Shown here piece after piece: positions 25,050 through 34,684 of a DNA stretch of 64,000 bases; position 1 is the first letter of the stretch, and the number at the start of each line of letters is the position of its first letter. The notes beneath the pieces are model-generated. The model had not been told where the DNA came from. It worked only from the letters and a program-made list of their open reading frames with translations, and did not search any database. The DNA is from Ligilactobacillus ubinensis. GTDB taxonomy: Bacteria > Bacillota > Bacilli > Lactobacillales > Lactobacillaceae. The stretch lies in contig NZ_JAIULA010000009.1 of assembly GCF_024160875.1 (NCBI RefSeq), positions 32,393 to 96,392 of the forward strand. Reading direction: 5' to 3'. Position numbers and translations under genes: made by a program.

Positions 25050-26098
25050 TCTTTGTTCCTCTCTTGCTTCATAATATTCAAGGTATGCGTAATTCCTAAA
25101 GTTAAATCATATTGACCTTGCCAACCAAGGTCTTCAAGTCTATCAGAACTTAACACTTGATATTGAATTGGTGAGTCGTTTTTCGACTGATCTAAACATT
25201 TGAAAACTATCTTTTTTTTAGAAATCATCGCGATTTCCTCCGCTAAACTTTTTACAGTTGTGATAGAATTAACATTTGCAATGTTGTATGCTATTTTAGT
25301 TTGACCTTTTAATAAAACTGTTATAATTCCAGCCACACAATCTGCAACATAGCAATAAGAACGTAACTGATTCCCCAGACTTTTAAGTACAATTGTCTTA
25401 TCTTCCAATGCGGCTTTCAAAAACTGAACATGTGCTCTATTATCGTTATTAGTTATCCTTGGTCCATATGTATGACATGGTCGAACTACAACGATATCTA
25501 AGTGATTCTGTTCCGCAAAAGAAGCACACAAAGTTTCACATGCTCGTTTGCTATTGGGATAACAGGATCGACTATTTAATGGATCAATATGTCCCGTATG
25601 TTCTTCACCAAACTTTGTAATATCAGTAGATTCTTGCCCATAAACCTCTCCTGAAGAAACATATAAAAAGCGTTTTGTTCCCATCTGCTTCGCATATGTT
25701 AATAGATTATACGTACCGTTTATGTTCCCCATCATAGTTCCAATTGGATCTTTTTTAAACGCTTCTGGATAAGCATTACCAGCATTATGGATAATATAAT
25801 CTACTTTAAATTGAAAGCTCGGTAACTTTTGATTATCAAATTCAATAAAATGTAATTTATTTGTTGCTTTTTCTTGAAAAACTCTTTGTAAATTTTTCAA
25901 TTTCCTGCTAGTAGCAAAAATTTCTATCTTATTTTTGTGAAAGCTGTTATACATTAAAAGCTCATCAACTAAAAAGGAACCTATTGTGCCAGTTGCTCCA
26001 GTAACCAATATTGATTTCCCTGCAAGTTGATTAATTTTCATTGAATTTGTGATAGCTACTTTCAAGTCTTCTTGATATACACTACCATTTTTACTCAT
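25043..26098 (-). CDS. Extended SDR (NAD-dependent sugar epimerase/dehydratase/reductase family)
   Basis: 351 residues. NAD-binding motif ILVTGATGTIGSFLVDEL (about residues 30-47), DYIIHNAGNAYPEAF, FLYVSSGEVYGQ, and the catalytic Tyr-x-x-x-Lys as CYPNSKRACE, then VVVRPCHTYGPR and YCYVADCVAGI. These are features of UDP-glucuronate decarboxylase or nucleotide-sugar 4-epimerase-type enzymes. In this operon it may act on a CDP- or UDP-activated sugar, or reduce a pentulose phosphate; the reaction is not decidable by eye. It begins 18 bp after the cytidylyltransferase and overlaps the AraD-like gene by 7 nt. Confidence 0.8.
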   Translation of the reverse strand: MSKNGSVYQEDLKVAITNSMKINQLAGKSILVTGATGTIGSFLVDELLMYNSFHKNKIEIFATSRKLKNLQRVFQEKATNKLHFIEFDNQKLPSFQFKVDYIIHNAGNAYPEAFKKDPIGTMMGNINGTYNLLTYAKQMGTKRFLYVSSGEVYGQESTDITKFGEEHTGHIDPLNSRSCYPNSKRACETLCASFAEQNHLDIVVVRPCHTYGPRITNNDNRAHVQFLKAALEDKTIVLKSLGNQLRSYCYVADCVAGIITVLLKGQTKIAYNIANVNSITTVKSLAEEIAMISKKKIVFKCLDQSKNDSPIQYQVLSSDRLEDLGWQGQYDLTLGITHTLNIMKQERNKEC

Positions 26099-26116
26099 AG
26101 TCTATCCTCCACTTTA

Positions 26117-26830
26117 TTATGCCTTTATCCATTGTGCCTTTTTAACTAATAATAGTGCTTTAAATATTTCCAAATCATCTGTTGTCGTTAACTTAATGTT
26201 TTTTTCTGATCCTAAAGAAAAATGAACATCTTGTCCTAATTCTGCAAATAATGTACATGATGCAACAGAATTTGTTATTCCTTTTTGCAAAGCTAATCGA
26301 TGCATAGAACATAGCTTTCCAAGTTGAAACCCCTGTGGCGTTTGAGCTCTTAATAATTTTTCTCGCGGATAGCTTCCAATTGAATTTTGTCCATTTTCAG
26401 TTTCCATCATCGCCTCTGTACAAGGAATTGTCGCTATTGCAGATCCAAATTTTTGAGCTGTAACAATACAATCAGAGATTATATCTTCTGAAACCATTGG
26501 TCGAATCGCATCATGAACTAAAATAACATCCTGTTTATCATAATGCTTTTCTAGTTCAAACAGCCCATTACGAATTGAATCCTGGCCGTTTTCTCCTCCG
26601 GGTACAATATATTTCAATTTTGTAATATTAAATTGTTTGGCATATGCTTGTAAGACTTTTTCCCAACCAGCCACACACGCAACGGCAATTGCATCAACAC
26701 TCGGATGTTTTTGAAATGCCGCTAATGTATGGATAATTACAGGACGATTATCAACTGTTAAAAACTGTTTAGGAATATCCTGATGCATTCTGCGCCCGAC
26801 TCCGCCCGCAATAATTAATGCTAAATTCAT
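26117..26830 (-). CDS. IspD/TarI-family cytidylyltransferase
   Basis: A 237-residue nucleotidyltransferase. The CTP-binding signature ALIIAGGVGRRMHQDIPKQF, then QDSIRNGL, ILVHDAIRPMVSEDI and LRAQTPQGFQ are intact. Family members are either MEP cytidylyltransferase (IspD) or ribitol-5-phosphate cytidylyltransferase (TarI). Lactobacilli generally use the mevalonate route, and the setting (a TagB/F-like polymerase on one side, SDR and AraD-like proteins on the other) favours CTP activation of a sugar-alcohol or pentose phosphate for a wall polymer. No TarJ-type alcohol dehydrogenase is present. Start codon overlaps the upstream stop by 4 nt. Confidence 0.88.
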   Translation of the reverse strand: MNLALIIAGGVGRRMHQDIPKQFLTVDNRPVIIHTLAAFQKHPSVDAIAVACVAGWEKVLQAYAKQFNITKLKYIVPGGENGQDSIRNGLFELEKHYDKQDVILVHDAIRPMVSEDIISDCIVTAQKFGSAIATIPCTEAMMETENGQNSIGSYPREKLLRAQTPQGFQLGKLCSMHRLALQKGITNSVASCTLFAELGQDVHFSLGSEKNIKLTTTDDLEIFKALLLVKKAQWIKA

Positions 26831-28329
26831 TTGCTTTTACCTACCATATTCAAAATAACTTCATTTTTAATTTCTTGATGAATCATTTTGCCACTTGTTC
26901 CATCAGTATAACTATATATTTGACTAGCTAATTTTTTACGTAATTTTCTTTTTTTATCGTTACCATTAATCAAATCTTTTACAATCTGATACCATGGATA
27001 ACTTGCATCATAAAAATGATAAAAAGCCTTATCTGGTAATAATATTGCTTCACCTAAAGAAACAGAATTTAAAATCATCGGTTGTTCGGTTATCGTATAT
27101 AATGCCATTATTGAATTTAACTCTGAAATATAAGCATCTGATGCGCTTAAAAAGGAAAAATATTCCGGTCCATCATCATACACAATATTAGGGTATTCTG
27201 GTGAATTATTTTTTATTGCTTCAACCAGAGCATCATATTCATCCAACATATCTGGTGAAAAGTGTTCTATTGTTAGCCTTGATAAAGGATGTGGCCGCCA
27301 TATTACTGCACAATTTGGATTCATTCTAGCTGCATCAAAAACCTGTTGTATAAAAGCAAAGCCACTATACTTATTGTTAATTAGATATGTACAGTTAGTA
27401 TCTAATGCAAAGACGAATTTATTTTCTAATTGCTTCTTCCATTTCTCTGGAATTTTTTTCCCATCTTTTGTTGCTTGATAAACTGCATCCATTTTCGGAG
27501 ATCCAAGTACTAATACTTTTTCTTCGGGTATTCCATATTTAACTGCTGCATCTTTAACAAATTGTCCAGCGACAACTAGTTTATCAATATTTTTTATAGT
27601 TGGAATAGCATAAGTTACATACTGCGCATCATTAATTAGCTTTCCAAATCCTGTAATATGATATGGTACAAAAACAAGCATGTCAGTATATTTTTTTAAA
27701 TTAGATGTAAAATACTCTTTTTTCACTCTCGTAACTTCATTATAAGCATCATAAGCATTATGGATATATATAATATCCGGAGACTCTTCCTCTAAATTAT
27801 ATTCATTGTAGGATGTTATTTTTATATCTTTAGGGAACAAATCTCCCTCATATGTATAGATTTCTTCTTTACCCGTCAATTCATAATATGGAATTGGGAC
27901 TACTTTAACTACACAATTTGGATCATTTTTAGCTTCTTCATAAATAGATGCCAAGCTATCCCACATTGTGACTTTATATGGCATAAATACAATGTTTAGT
28001 TTGTCTGGAAGATTCTTATTAACATTGATTTCTATAAATCTGACAATACTTTGGATTCTTGCTAATTGATTTTTATTAAATAAATTTTCTGTTCCATTCT
28101 CAATGTTAAATAAGTTGCGTAAGCTTTGTATATCTTTGTTAAATATTTCGTATGTCTTTTTTTCTTTTTGAAGAATATTATCTATTTTGTTTATTGCAAC
28201 TGTTAAGCTTTGTAACAATAAATTCTGCATTTGAATGTTTGCATTATTTTTCATTCCTAGAAGAATTACCATTTCATTTATTGTTTTCAGCAGCTTTGTA
28301 AGCTCTTTTTTTTGTTTTAAAAAAATCAC
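26827..28329 (-). CDS. TagB/TagF-like polyol-phosphate transferase
   Basis: 500 residues. Residues ~1-90 are helical and partly coiled-coil. From about 100 on, NIVFMPYKVTMWDSLASIYEEA, PDIIYIHNAYD, LVFVPYH, VAGQFVKDAAVKYGIPEEKVLVLGSPKMDAV, CAVIWRPHPL and a final SASDAYISELNSIM resemble the CDP-glycerol:glycerophosphate transferase fold (GxPxxD and RPHP motifs). It would transfer a phospho-polyol from a CDP donor to a lipid-linked or glycan acceptor at the inner membrane face. A GTG start at 28329 is chosen because GGGGATTAAA lies just upstream; the frame is open to a TTG at 28359. First gene of the surface-polymer operon. Confidence 0.75.
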   Translation of the reverse strand: MIFLKQKKELTKLLKTINEMVILLGMKNNANIQMQNLLLQSLTVAINKIDNILQKEKKTYEIFNKDIQSLRNLFNIENGTENLFNKNQLARIQSIVRFIEINVNKNLPDKLNIVFMPYKVTMWDSLASIYEEAKNDPNCVVKVVPIPYYELTGKEEIYTYEGDLFPKDIKITSYNEYNLEEESPDIIYIHNAYDAYNEVTRVKKEYFTSNLKKYTDMLVFVPYHITGFGKLINDAQYVTYAIPTIKNIDKLVVAGQFVKDAAVKYGIPEEKVLVLGSPKMDAVYQATKDGKKIPEKWKKQLENKFVFALDTNCTYLINNKYSGFAFIQQVFDAARMNPNCAVIWRPHPLSRLTIEHFSPDMLDEYDALVEAIKNNSPEYPNIVYDDGPEYFSFLSASDAYISELNSIMALYTITEQPMILNSVSLGEAILLPDKAFYHFYDASYPWYQIVKDLINGNDKKRKLRKKLASQIYSYTDGTSGKMIHQEIKNEVILNMVGKSK

Positions 28330-28562
28330 TTTTAATCCCCATTTCCTAGTAATATTCAAATAATCTATCTTTAATTAATATCTCTTCATTTATAACTATC
28401 TTATTTACTATAATCGGATATTAACAACAAAAATAAACCCTTAAAATAAAAAAACCCACTTACACATTTTTTTAATAATTTTCGAAAATGCCATGCTACT
28501 TCATTGTTTTGTACTTAATATTCTCCTTCGTTGCAAAAAACGTAACTAAGGATAATAACAAA

Positions 28563-28592
28563 AAAACACCTCTCATAATTGAGAAGTGTCTT
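28563..28592 (-). terminator. Terminator of rplM-rpsI
   Basis: A 10-bp stem ACACTTCTCA / TGAGAGGTGT with loop ATTA, followed on the minus strand by TTTTTTT, about 20 bp after the rpsI stop. The ~230 bp from here to the next gene (28330-28562) must hold the polymer-operon promoter, but only weak candidates such as TATAGT near 28400 are seen. Confidence 0.9.
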
Positions 28593-28611
28593 GAAACATT
28601 GATATATAATA

Positions 28612-29004
28612 TTAACGTTTTGAGAATTGTGAAGCCTTACGAGCTTTCTTAAGACCTGGTTTCTTACGTTCCTTCATACGTGCATCACGAGTTAATAAAC
28701 CTGCACGCTTCAAAACGCCACGGAAATCTGGATCAACTTCGAGCAAAGCACGTGCAATACCATGACGTGTTGCACCAGCTTGACCAGAGAAGCCACCACC
28801 ATTAACATTAACTAAAACATCATATGCATCTTTTGTTTCAGTAACTGCAAATGGTTGTACCATAACTTCACGTAAGTTTGCAAATGGAATGTATTCTTCA
28901 GCAGGTTTGCCATTCATAACGATTTTTCCTGTACCTGGTACTAAACGTACACGAGCAACAGAATTCTTACGGCGACCTGTACCGCTATATTGTACTTGAG
29001 CCAA
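28612..29004 (-). CDS. rpsI: 30S ribosomal protein S9
   Basis: 130 residues, the normal length. The [16 protein letters not shown] start, [22 protein letters not shown] and the basic C-terminus [17 protein letters not shown], whose terminal Lys-Arg contacts P-site tRNA in S9 proteins, identify it. It is cotranscribed with rplM (12-bp gap), the standard pairing, with an AGGAGGA ribosome binding site. Confidence 0.98.
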   Translation of the reverse strand: MAQVQYSGTGRRKNSVARVRLVPGTGKIVMNGKPAEEYIPFANLREVMVQPFAVTETKDAYDVLVNVNGGGFSGQAGATRHGIARALLEVDPDFRGVLKRAGLLTRDARMKERKKPGLKKARKASQFSKR

Positions 29005-29016
29005 TTCAGTATCCTC

Positions 29017-29460
29017 CTAGATTAAGTTTGTAATATCTAAAACTTCTGGTTGTTGTGCTGCATGATCGTGATTTTCGCCACGATATACATGTAATTTCTT
29101 AGCTTGTTGACGGCCAAGAGAACCCTTTGGTAACATACCTTTTACAGATAATGCTATCAACTTTTCAGGATCATTAGCACGATAATCACCGGCAGTACGT
29201 TCCTTTAAACCACCTGGATGATTTGAATGATGATAATAGATCTTGTTTTTATCTTTCTTACCTGTTAAAGCAACTTTTTCTGCATTAACAACGATAACAA
29301 AGTCACCTGTGTCAACGTTGGGTGTGAATGTTGGTTTATTTTTACCACGTAATATGGAAGCTACTACAGTTGAAAGACGTCCCAAAGGAATGTCTGTAGC
29401 ATCTATAACATACCATTTACGTTCTACTTCGCCTGGTTTTGCAATATATGTTGTACGCAC
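29017..29460 (-). CDS. rplM: 50S ribosomal protein L13
   Basis: 147 residues. The protein starts at a GTG (29460; [16 protein letters not shown]), with GGAGGAAATTAAAC just before it, and not at the longer frame's start at 29502. [24 protein letters not shown] and [20 protein letters not shown] are conserved L13 segments. It has its own promoter and a possible L13-type leader RNA upstream. An early-assembly protein of the large subunit. Confidence 0.97.
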   Translation of the reverse strand: MRTTYIAKPGEVERKWYVIDATDIPLGRLSTVVASILRGKNKPTFTPNVDTGDFVIVVNAEKVALTGKKDKNKIYYHHSNHPGGLKERTAGDYRANDPEKLIALSVKGMLPKGSLGRQQAKKLHVYRGENHDHAAQQPEVLDITNLI

Positions 29461-29575
29461 GTTTAATTTCCTCCATTTGTTGTATACCTGTTTGACAAAC
29501 AATAAGTTTAACGGGGCCTACTGTGGGGCAAACAATACCAAATACTATATTACGATTTTTATGCCACTTAGTCAA
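29461..29575 (-). promoter_or_regulatory. rplM-rpsI promoter and leader (possible L13 leader)
   Basis: Promoter TTGACT (29570-29575), 17-nt spacer, TAATAT (29547-29552). The ~80-nt untranslated leader holds a small hairpin UGUUU-GUC-AAACA (29491-29503) and a CCCC/GGCCCC-containing element upstream. Bacilli carry an L13-binding autoregulatory leader at this position. I could not verify the consensus, so the RNA identity is tentative. Confidence 0.55.
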
Positions 29576-29593
29576 TTGAAAAAGCAGTATTCC

Positions 29594-30355
29594 TCATTTT
29601 TTTTCATTATAATACACTTTTTTTAAATATAAACCGCTAGCAGGTGCTGTTTCACGTGCTTGATTTCTATCTTTAACCTCATATAATCTTAAAAAATCAT
29701 GGACAGCACGACGACCATTGCCAATTTCAAGTAGCGTAGCCACCATTATTCGAACTTGATTATACAAAAAACCATTGCCATAAAATTCAAAAATAATCTC
29801 ATTGTTTTTCTTATCTTCCGTTACAGTAGCTTCATAAATTGTACGCACATTACTTTTAACCGTACTACCGGATGCAACAAAGCTTGTAAAATCATGGGTT
29901 CCCTCCACATCAGGAAGAGCCTCTTTTATACGTTCAATATCCAATGGGTATTTATAATGTCCTGTATAAAAACGTTTGAACGGGTTAGTGAAGTGATCTA
30001 AACTTACCCGATACATATAACGTTTGCCATGTGTTGTGAAACGTGAATGAAATTCATCACTCACAATTTCACACGCTGTTATTTCGCAATCTAATGGCAG
30101 TAAACTATTGAGCCCTTTGAGCATTCCTTGTGCTGAAATAGCATGTGGAAAATCAAAATGGGCTACTTGGGCTAAAGCGTGTACTCCCGCATCAGTTCTA
30201 CCTGAACCATATATTGTAATATAGTCATCTAATTTGCTCATTTTATTTACAGCCTTTTCTAACACTCCTTGAACCGTTCGCTGCTTGGGTTGTATTTGAA
30301 AACCTGCAAAATTAGTTCCATCATACGCCATTGTTATTTTATATCGTTTTGCCAT
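29594..30355 (-). CDS. truA: tRNA pseudouridine(38-40) synthase TruA
   Basis: 253 residues. It isomerises uridines 38-40 in the anticodon stem-loop. The N-terminal [28 protein letters not shown] and catalytic aspartate motif [20 protein letters not shown] are intact. [10 protein letters not shown] marks the C-terminal part. It follows ecfT by 12 bp in the conserved lactobacillal order ecfA1-ecfA2-ecfT-truA. Confidence 0.96.
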   Translation of the reverse strand: MAKRYKITMAYDGTNFAGFQIQPKQRTVQGVLEKAVNKMSKLDDYITIYGSGRTDAGVHALAQVAHFDFPHAISAQGMLKGLNSLLPLDCEITACEIVSDEFHSRFTTHGKRYMYRVSLDHFTNPFKRFYTGHYKYPLDIERIKEALPDVEGTHDFTSFVASGSTVKSNVRTIYEATVTEDKKNNEIIFEFYGNGFLYNQVRIMVATLLEIGNGRRAVHDFLRLYEVKDRNQARETAPASGLYLKKVYYNEKK

Positions 30356-30367
30356 AACTCAATTCCT

Positions 30368-31165
30368 TTACCATGTTCTTAAAAATAAAAGTGCAACTGT
30401 GACAATTGCAAATAATCCCAATGCTAATGTATCTTGTAAATGCCATATTTGCTGCCGATACTTACTTCGACCTTCACCGCCGTGATATCCACGTGCTTCC
30501 ATTGCGATTGCTAAATCCTCAGCACGATTAATCGCACTGACAAAAAGGGGAATCAACAATGGAATAACTGCCTTAATTTGATCGATTAGTTTTCCTTGAC
30601 CAAAATTAACCCCACGTGATCTTTGGGCATTCATAATTTTCTGAGTTTCATCCATTAAAGTCGGTACAAAACGTAATGCTATTGACAACATCAATGCGAT
30701 CTCATAAACAGGTACTTTTACATATTTGAGCGGCTTCATTAATGATTCTAAGCCATCCGATATTTCTAAAGGTGAAGTCGTTAGAGTTAGCAATGTTGAC
30801 ATAAAGATAATCAATACAAATCGACAAAAAACATACACACCTCGCACAATACCATAGTGTGTTAAAGTTAAAATACCCCAATGCCAGTACACTGTACCAC
30901 CACTTGTAAAAAAGACTTGTAGCAAAACTGTAAAAATAATTAGCCAAATCATGGCACTAACGCCCTTTAAGAAGAAACCTAGGTTAATTCGAGATAATCC
31001 CACACAACCTAAAACTACAACTAATAAAAGTGAATATGTTTGCCAATTATTAGCTAGAAAGATGATAACGATAAAGTACATACTTATTATCAATTTATCT
31101 CGTGCATCTAATTTATGCACAAGAGAATCCCCGTTAATATAACGACCTAAAATAAATCTATCCAT
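30368..31165 (-). CDS. ecfT: Energy-coupling factor transporter transmembrane protein EcfT
   Basis: 265 residues with about five to six hydrophobic helices. The two cytoplasmic coupling motifs of EcfT are seen as MNAQRSRGVNF (Ala-Arg-Gly type) and AIAMEARGYHGGEGRSKY, which dock to the two ATPases. It forms the membrane core that drives interchangeable vitamin/metal-binding S components. An ATG at 31165 (MDRFILGRYINGDS) lies 10 nt after GGGAGG. A GTG at 31171 overlapping the ecfA2 stop is equally possible. Confidence 0.95.
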   Translation of the reverse strand: MDRFILGRYINGDSLVHKLDARDKLIISMYFIVIIFLANNWQTYSLLLVVVLGCVGLSRINLGFFLKGVSAMIWLIIFTVLLQVFFTSGGTVYWHWGILTLTHYGIVRGVYVFCRFVLIIFMSTLLTLTTSPLEISDGLESLMKPLKYVKVPVYEIALMLSIALRFVPTLMDETQKIMNAQRSRGVNFGQGKLIDQIKAVIPLLIPLFVSAINRAEDLAIAMEARGYHGGEGRSKYRQQIWHLQDTLALGLFAIVTVALLFLRTW

Positions 31166-31167
31166 AC

Positions 31168-32031
31168 TCACTTGACCTCCCGTTGCAATAAAGCAGCCAG
31201 TTTTTGAGCAAGCTTTTTTTCCGTCAGCGGTAGTTCTTGCAAATTAATCCCACGTTCTTGTAATTTAAGCGCAAATGCTGTTGTTTGCGGTAAACCAAGA
31301 TGATGCTTATTCAACCATTCAGGATTTGAAAAGATTTCTGTTGGAACACCTTGGCGTAACAATCTACCTTGTTCTAGCACTATCACATTGTCTGCATAAT
31401 TTGCTACATCATTCATATTATGCGTTACTAAAATAATTGTTAATTTTTCCTTTTCATATAGCTGTTTGAACATCTCCATCATCTCAATTCGACCTTTGGG
31501 ATCCAAACCTGCTGTTGGTTCGTCAAGCACTAAGATATTCGGTTGCATTGCTAAAATTCCAGCAATTGCCACTCTGCGCATTTGACCTCCAGAAAGTTCA
31601 AATGGTGATTTTTCCAGTACATCATCTGGCAGATTAACTAATTTAGCCTTTTGCCGAGCAATTTCAAGCGCTTCTGTTTCACTTTTTCCCAAGTTTTTTG
31701 GTCCAAAACTAATATCCTTTAAAACTGTTTCTTCAAATAACTGAGCTTCTGGAAATTGAAATACAAAACCGACTTCGTGACGCAAATCACCTAACTGCTT
31801 ATTTTTAGTTTTTGTATCAATCATTTGACCATTTACTACCAATTTACCGCTAGTTGGTTTTAAAAGCCCATTTAGATGCTGTAGCAAGGTTGATTTACCA
31901 CTACCTGTATGACCAATTATTGCAGTATAACTGTGATCAGCAATTGTCAAACTTATATCTTGCAAAGCATGATGTTCAAAAGGGGTACCCGTTTGATAGG
32001 TATAACTTAATTTTTCAAAAGTAATCGACAT
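31168..32031 (-). CDS. ecfA2: Energy-coupling factor ATPase EcfA2
   Basis: 287 residues, ABC ATPase. Walker A GHTGSGKSTLLQHL, Q-loop FQFPEAQLFEETV, signature LSGGQMRRVAIAG, Walker B ILVLDEPTAGLDP and the H-loop VTHNMND are complete. It pairs with EcfA1 to form the heterodimeric motor of the ECF transporter. The start at 32031 (MSITFEKL) overlaps the ecfA1 3' end by 25 nt; an alternative TTG lies 6 nt upstream. Confidence 0.96.
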   Translation of the reverse strand: MSITFEKLSYTYQTGTPFEHHALQDISLTIADHSYTAIIGHTGSGKSTLLQHLNGLLKPTSGKLVVNGQMIDTKTKNKQLGDLRHEVGFVFQFPEAQLFEETVLKDISFGPKNLGKSETEALEIARQKAKLVNLPDDVLEKSPFELSGGQMRRVAIAGILAMQPNILVLDEPTAGLDPKGRIEMMEMFKQLYEKEKLTIILVTHNMNDVANYADNVIVLEQGRLLRQGVPTEIFSNPEWLNKHHLGLPQTTAFALKLQERGINLQELPLTEKKLAQKLAALLQREVK

Positions 32032-32846
32032 AACCAATCAATCATCCCTTCTTCTGACAAATACTCTTTAGGCACGACGACATCTAACTGTGCCAATTCT
32101 TGCTTTAAGCTTTCGGGGTATGGTACATCTAATCCCAAATCAATTAATTGCTGGCCGCGTGCAAAAATTTTTTCTGGACTGTCATCTGCTATGATTTTAC
32201 CATTATCAAGTACTACAACCCGATCTGCAAGTGCTGCTTCATCTATATCATGTGTAATAGAAAGTACTGTAAATTTTTCCTCGGTATTTAATTTCTTCAT
32301 TAATTTAATGATGTCACGATGGCCTTCTGGATCTAACATACTTGTAGACTCATCAAAAATAACAATGTTGGGCCGTAAAGCTAAAACACCTGCAATTGCA
32401 ACTCTTTGCTTCTGGCCTCCAGAAAGGCGCACTGGCTCATGTTTTGCAAATTGAGACATATTGACCGCCGTCAAAGCTTCATGGACGCGTTTGACCATCT
32501 CAGAGCGCTCTATGCCCTGGTTCTCCATTCCAAATGCAACATCGCCTTCTACATCTGCGCCAACAAACTGATTGTCTGGATTTTGAAAAACCATTCCGAT
32601 ATTAGTGCGGATATCCCACACTGTATCTTCACTTAATTTAATTCCTGCTACTTTGATAGTTCCTTCTTGCGGTGCAATTAATCCATCGATTGCTTTTGCT
32701 AAAGTACTTTTTCCACTTCCATTATGTCCGACTATCGCAAGCCATTGACCTTCTTTAATACTTAAATTGATATTATCTAACGCTGGAATAATATCATCAG
32801 GTGCATAACGATATGTTAAATTTTCAATTTCAATAATTGCACTCAT
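32007..32846 (-). CDS. ecfA1: Energy-coupling factor ATPase EcfA1
   Basis: 279 residues, ABC ATPase. Walker A GHNGSGKSTLAKAI, Q-loop FQNPDNQFVGADV, signature LSGGQKQRVAIAG and H-loop ITHDIDEA are present. The Walker B reads IVIFDESTSMLDP, with the FDESTSMLDP form typical of EcfA1. It heads the ecfA1-ecfA2-ecfT-truA operon. AGAGGAAAAA provides the ribosome binding site. Confidence 0.96.
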   Translation of the reverse strand: MSAIIEIENLTYRYAPDDIIPALDNINLSIKEGQWLAIVGHNGSGKSTLAKAIDGLIAPQEGTIKVAGIKLSEDTVWDIRTNIGMVFQNPDNQFVGADVEGDVAFGMENQGIERSEMVKRVHEALTAVNMSQFAKHEPVRLSGGQKQRVAIAGVLALRPNIVIFDESTSMLDPEGHRDIIKLMKKLNTEEKFTVLSITHDIDEAALADRVVVLDNGKIIADDSPEKIFARGQQLIDLGLDVPYPESLKQELAQLDVVVPKEYLSEEGMIDWLCRLLLKN

Positions 32847-32883
32847 CGTTTTTTCCTCTCACATAAATTAATTCAATACGTTT

Positions 32884-32892
32884 ATAATACCA
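32884..32892 (-). promoter_or_regulatory. Extended -10 promoter element of the ecf operon
   Basis: TGG-TATTAT on the minus strand, 38 bp before ecfA1. No good -35 is found at the right distance, in keeping with an extended -10 promoter. Confidence 0.4.
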
Positions 32893-32953
32893 TATTGCAC
32901 TTAATATGCGTATTCAGTTTTAATTATTGTTTATACACTATAGGAAAGTAGGT

Positions 32954-32992
32954 TAAATCAGATATAACTTAAGCTTTAAACTATCTGATTTA
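32954..32992. repeat. Perfect 11-bp inverted repeat upstream of the ecf operon
   Basis: TAAATCAGATA (32954-32964) and its exact complement TATCTGATTTA (32982-32992) enclose 17 nt. No T-run follows on either strand, so it is not a normal terminator. It lies between the rplQ terminator and the ecf promoter. The remaining parts of the 32847-33247 gap show nothing else recognisable. Confidence 0.6.
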
Positions 32993-33049
32993 CAGGGTTA
33001 AGTACAAATAGCTATCTCTTGACGAAGTTTTAATACACATTATTTAGAG

Positions 33050-33085
33050 ATACAAAAAGGTCCGAGACTCTTTTGCCCCGGACCC
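33050..33085 (-). terminator. Terminator of the infA-rplQ (alpha) operon
   Basis: A GC-rich stem GGTCCG.../...CGGACC (arms near 33059 and 33084) with TTTTT following on the minus strand, about 165 bp downstream of rplQ. Confidence 0.8.
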
Positions 33086-33247
33086 TTCTCTATGAATAGA
33101 TATTATTGTTATAAATAAAAAATCACTGTTTATAATGAAGGTTTCATAGATACTCTCTATTACTTAGGACTAGACTAAGTTTTTACACCAACATCATAAC
33201 GCCCAGTTATCATTATAAAAGTGACAATTAATTAAATAATTATTGAA

Positions 33248-33628
33248 TTAAACTAATTCAATTACAACCATCTTTGCAGCATCGCCGCGACGTTGTTCCA
33301 TCTTAAGAATGCGTGTATAACCACCATTACGTTCAGCATAGCGAGGTGCAACATCATCAAATAATTTTTGCACAGCTGTTTGTACAACAACATTTTCGCC
33401 ATCTTCTTTAACATCAGCAACAACATCCATTACAAAAGCAGCTGCATGACGACGTGATGCTAAATCGCCTTTTTTGCCAAGAGTAATCATCTTGTCAGCA
33501 AATTTGCGTACTTCTTTAGCGCGTGTTTCGGTTGTAACAATTTTGCCGTTAACCAGCAAGTCTGTTGTTAAGTTGCGTAACATTGATTTACGGTGTGCAC
33601 TTGTGCGACCTAATTTACGGTAAGCCAT
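33248..33628 (-). CDS. rplQ: 50S ribosomal protein L17
   Basis: 126 residues. [18 protein letters not shown] is the L17 N-terminal signature, and [25 protein letters not shown] the C-terminal one. Last gene of the alpha operon, 26 bp after rpoA, with GGGAGGGAA as ribosome binding site. Confidence 0.98.
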   Translation of the reverse strand: MAYRKLGRTSAHRKSMLRNLTTDLLVNGKIVTTETRAKEVRKFADKMITLGKKGDLASRRHAAAFVMDVVADVKEDGENVVVQTAVQKLFDDVAPRYAERNGGYTRILKMEQRRGDAAKMVVIELV

Positions 33629-33654
33629 GAACAGATTCCCTCCCTTAATAAATA

Positions 33655-34599
33655 TTAGTCATCATGACGTAATGATAAACCAAGATCAGCTAATTTAGCT
33701 TTAACTTCTTCAAGCGATTTACGCCCTAAATTGCGAACTTTCATCATATCAGCTTCTGATTTGTTTGTTAACTCTTGAACAGTATTGATACCTGCACGTT
33801 TTAAACAGTTATAAGAACGAACAGATAAATCAAGTTCTTCAATTGTCATTTCAAGCATTTTTTCTTTATGTGTTTCTTCTTTTTCAACCATAATTTCAGC
33901 ATTCTTTGCTTCATCGGTTAAATCAACAAATAAAGTTAAATGTTCAGTTAAAATCTTAGCTGACAAACTAATAGCTTCACTAGGAGTAATCGAACCATTG
34001 GTCCATACGTCAAGTGTTAATTTGTCATAATCATTTTTTTGACCAACACGTGTTTTCTCTACTTGATAATTGACACGTTCGATCGGGGTATAAATAGCGT
34101 CGATTGCTAAAACGCCGATAGGCATATCTTCAGCTTTAGCTTTGTTATCATTTGCAGAAACATAGCCACGACCCTTGTCAGCAGTCATCCGAACATGGAA
34201 AGAAGCACCTTTTGCCACAGTTGCAATATACAAATCTGGATTAAGAACTTCAACATCACCGCTACCGTTAATATCGCCCGCAGTAACCTCCATAGGACCT
34301 ACAACATTGATTTCCAATGCTTGCTTATCCTCAGAGTCAATCTTCAAAGCAACCTTTTTTAAATTCAAAATAATAGTTGTAACATCTTCTAAAACTCCCT
34401 CTACTGTAGAGAATTCATGTAAGACGCCATCAATTTGAATATCAGTAATAGCAGCACCTGGTAATGAAGAAAGTAAGATACGGCGCAATGAATTTCCTAA
34501 TGTCGTTCCATATCCTCGTTCCAATGGTTCAACAACAAATTTACCGTAGTCTTTTGTTTCTTCTATTTTATGAATTTTTGGTTTTTCAAATTCAATCAT
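33655..34599 (-). CDS. rpoA: DNA-directed RNA polymerase alpha subunit
   Basis: 314 residues. The N-terminal assembly domain contains [26 protein letters not shown] linker leads to the C-terminal domain ([44 protein letters not shown]), which contacts UP elements and activators. The start ATG at 34599 (MIEFEKPKI) follows AAAGGGG; a 7-codon longer frame begins inside that site. It sits between rpsK and rplQ as usual. Confidence 0.98.
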   Translation of the reverse strand: MIEFEKPKIHKIEETKDYGKFVVEPLERGYGTTLGNSLRRILLSSLPGAAITDIQIDGVLHEFSTVEGVLEDVTTIILNLKKVALKIDSEDKQALEINVVGPMEVTAGDINGSGDVEVLNPDLYIATVAKGASFHVRMTADKGRGYVSANDNKAKAEDMPIGVLAIDAIYTPIERVNYQVEKTRVGQKNDYDKLTLDVWTNGSITPSEAISLSAKILTEHLTLFVDLTDEAKNAEIMVEKEETHKEKMLEMTIEELDLSVRSYNCLKRAGINTVQELTNKSEADMMKVRNLGRKSLEEVKAKLADLGLSLRHDD

Positions 34600-34684
34600 T
34601 CTTATCTTTACCCCTTTCAAAACGTAACGTGTAATCTGGCGAAAACATTATGAAGTTTCCCTCAATAATGAAAACTAATCCACA

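Noticed and set aside
26117..26830. IspD of the MEP isoprenoid pathway
   Set aside because: No other MEP gene is near, and it is coupled to a TagB/F-like gene and sugar enzymes; kept as family-level call only.
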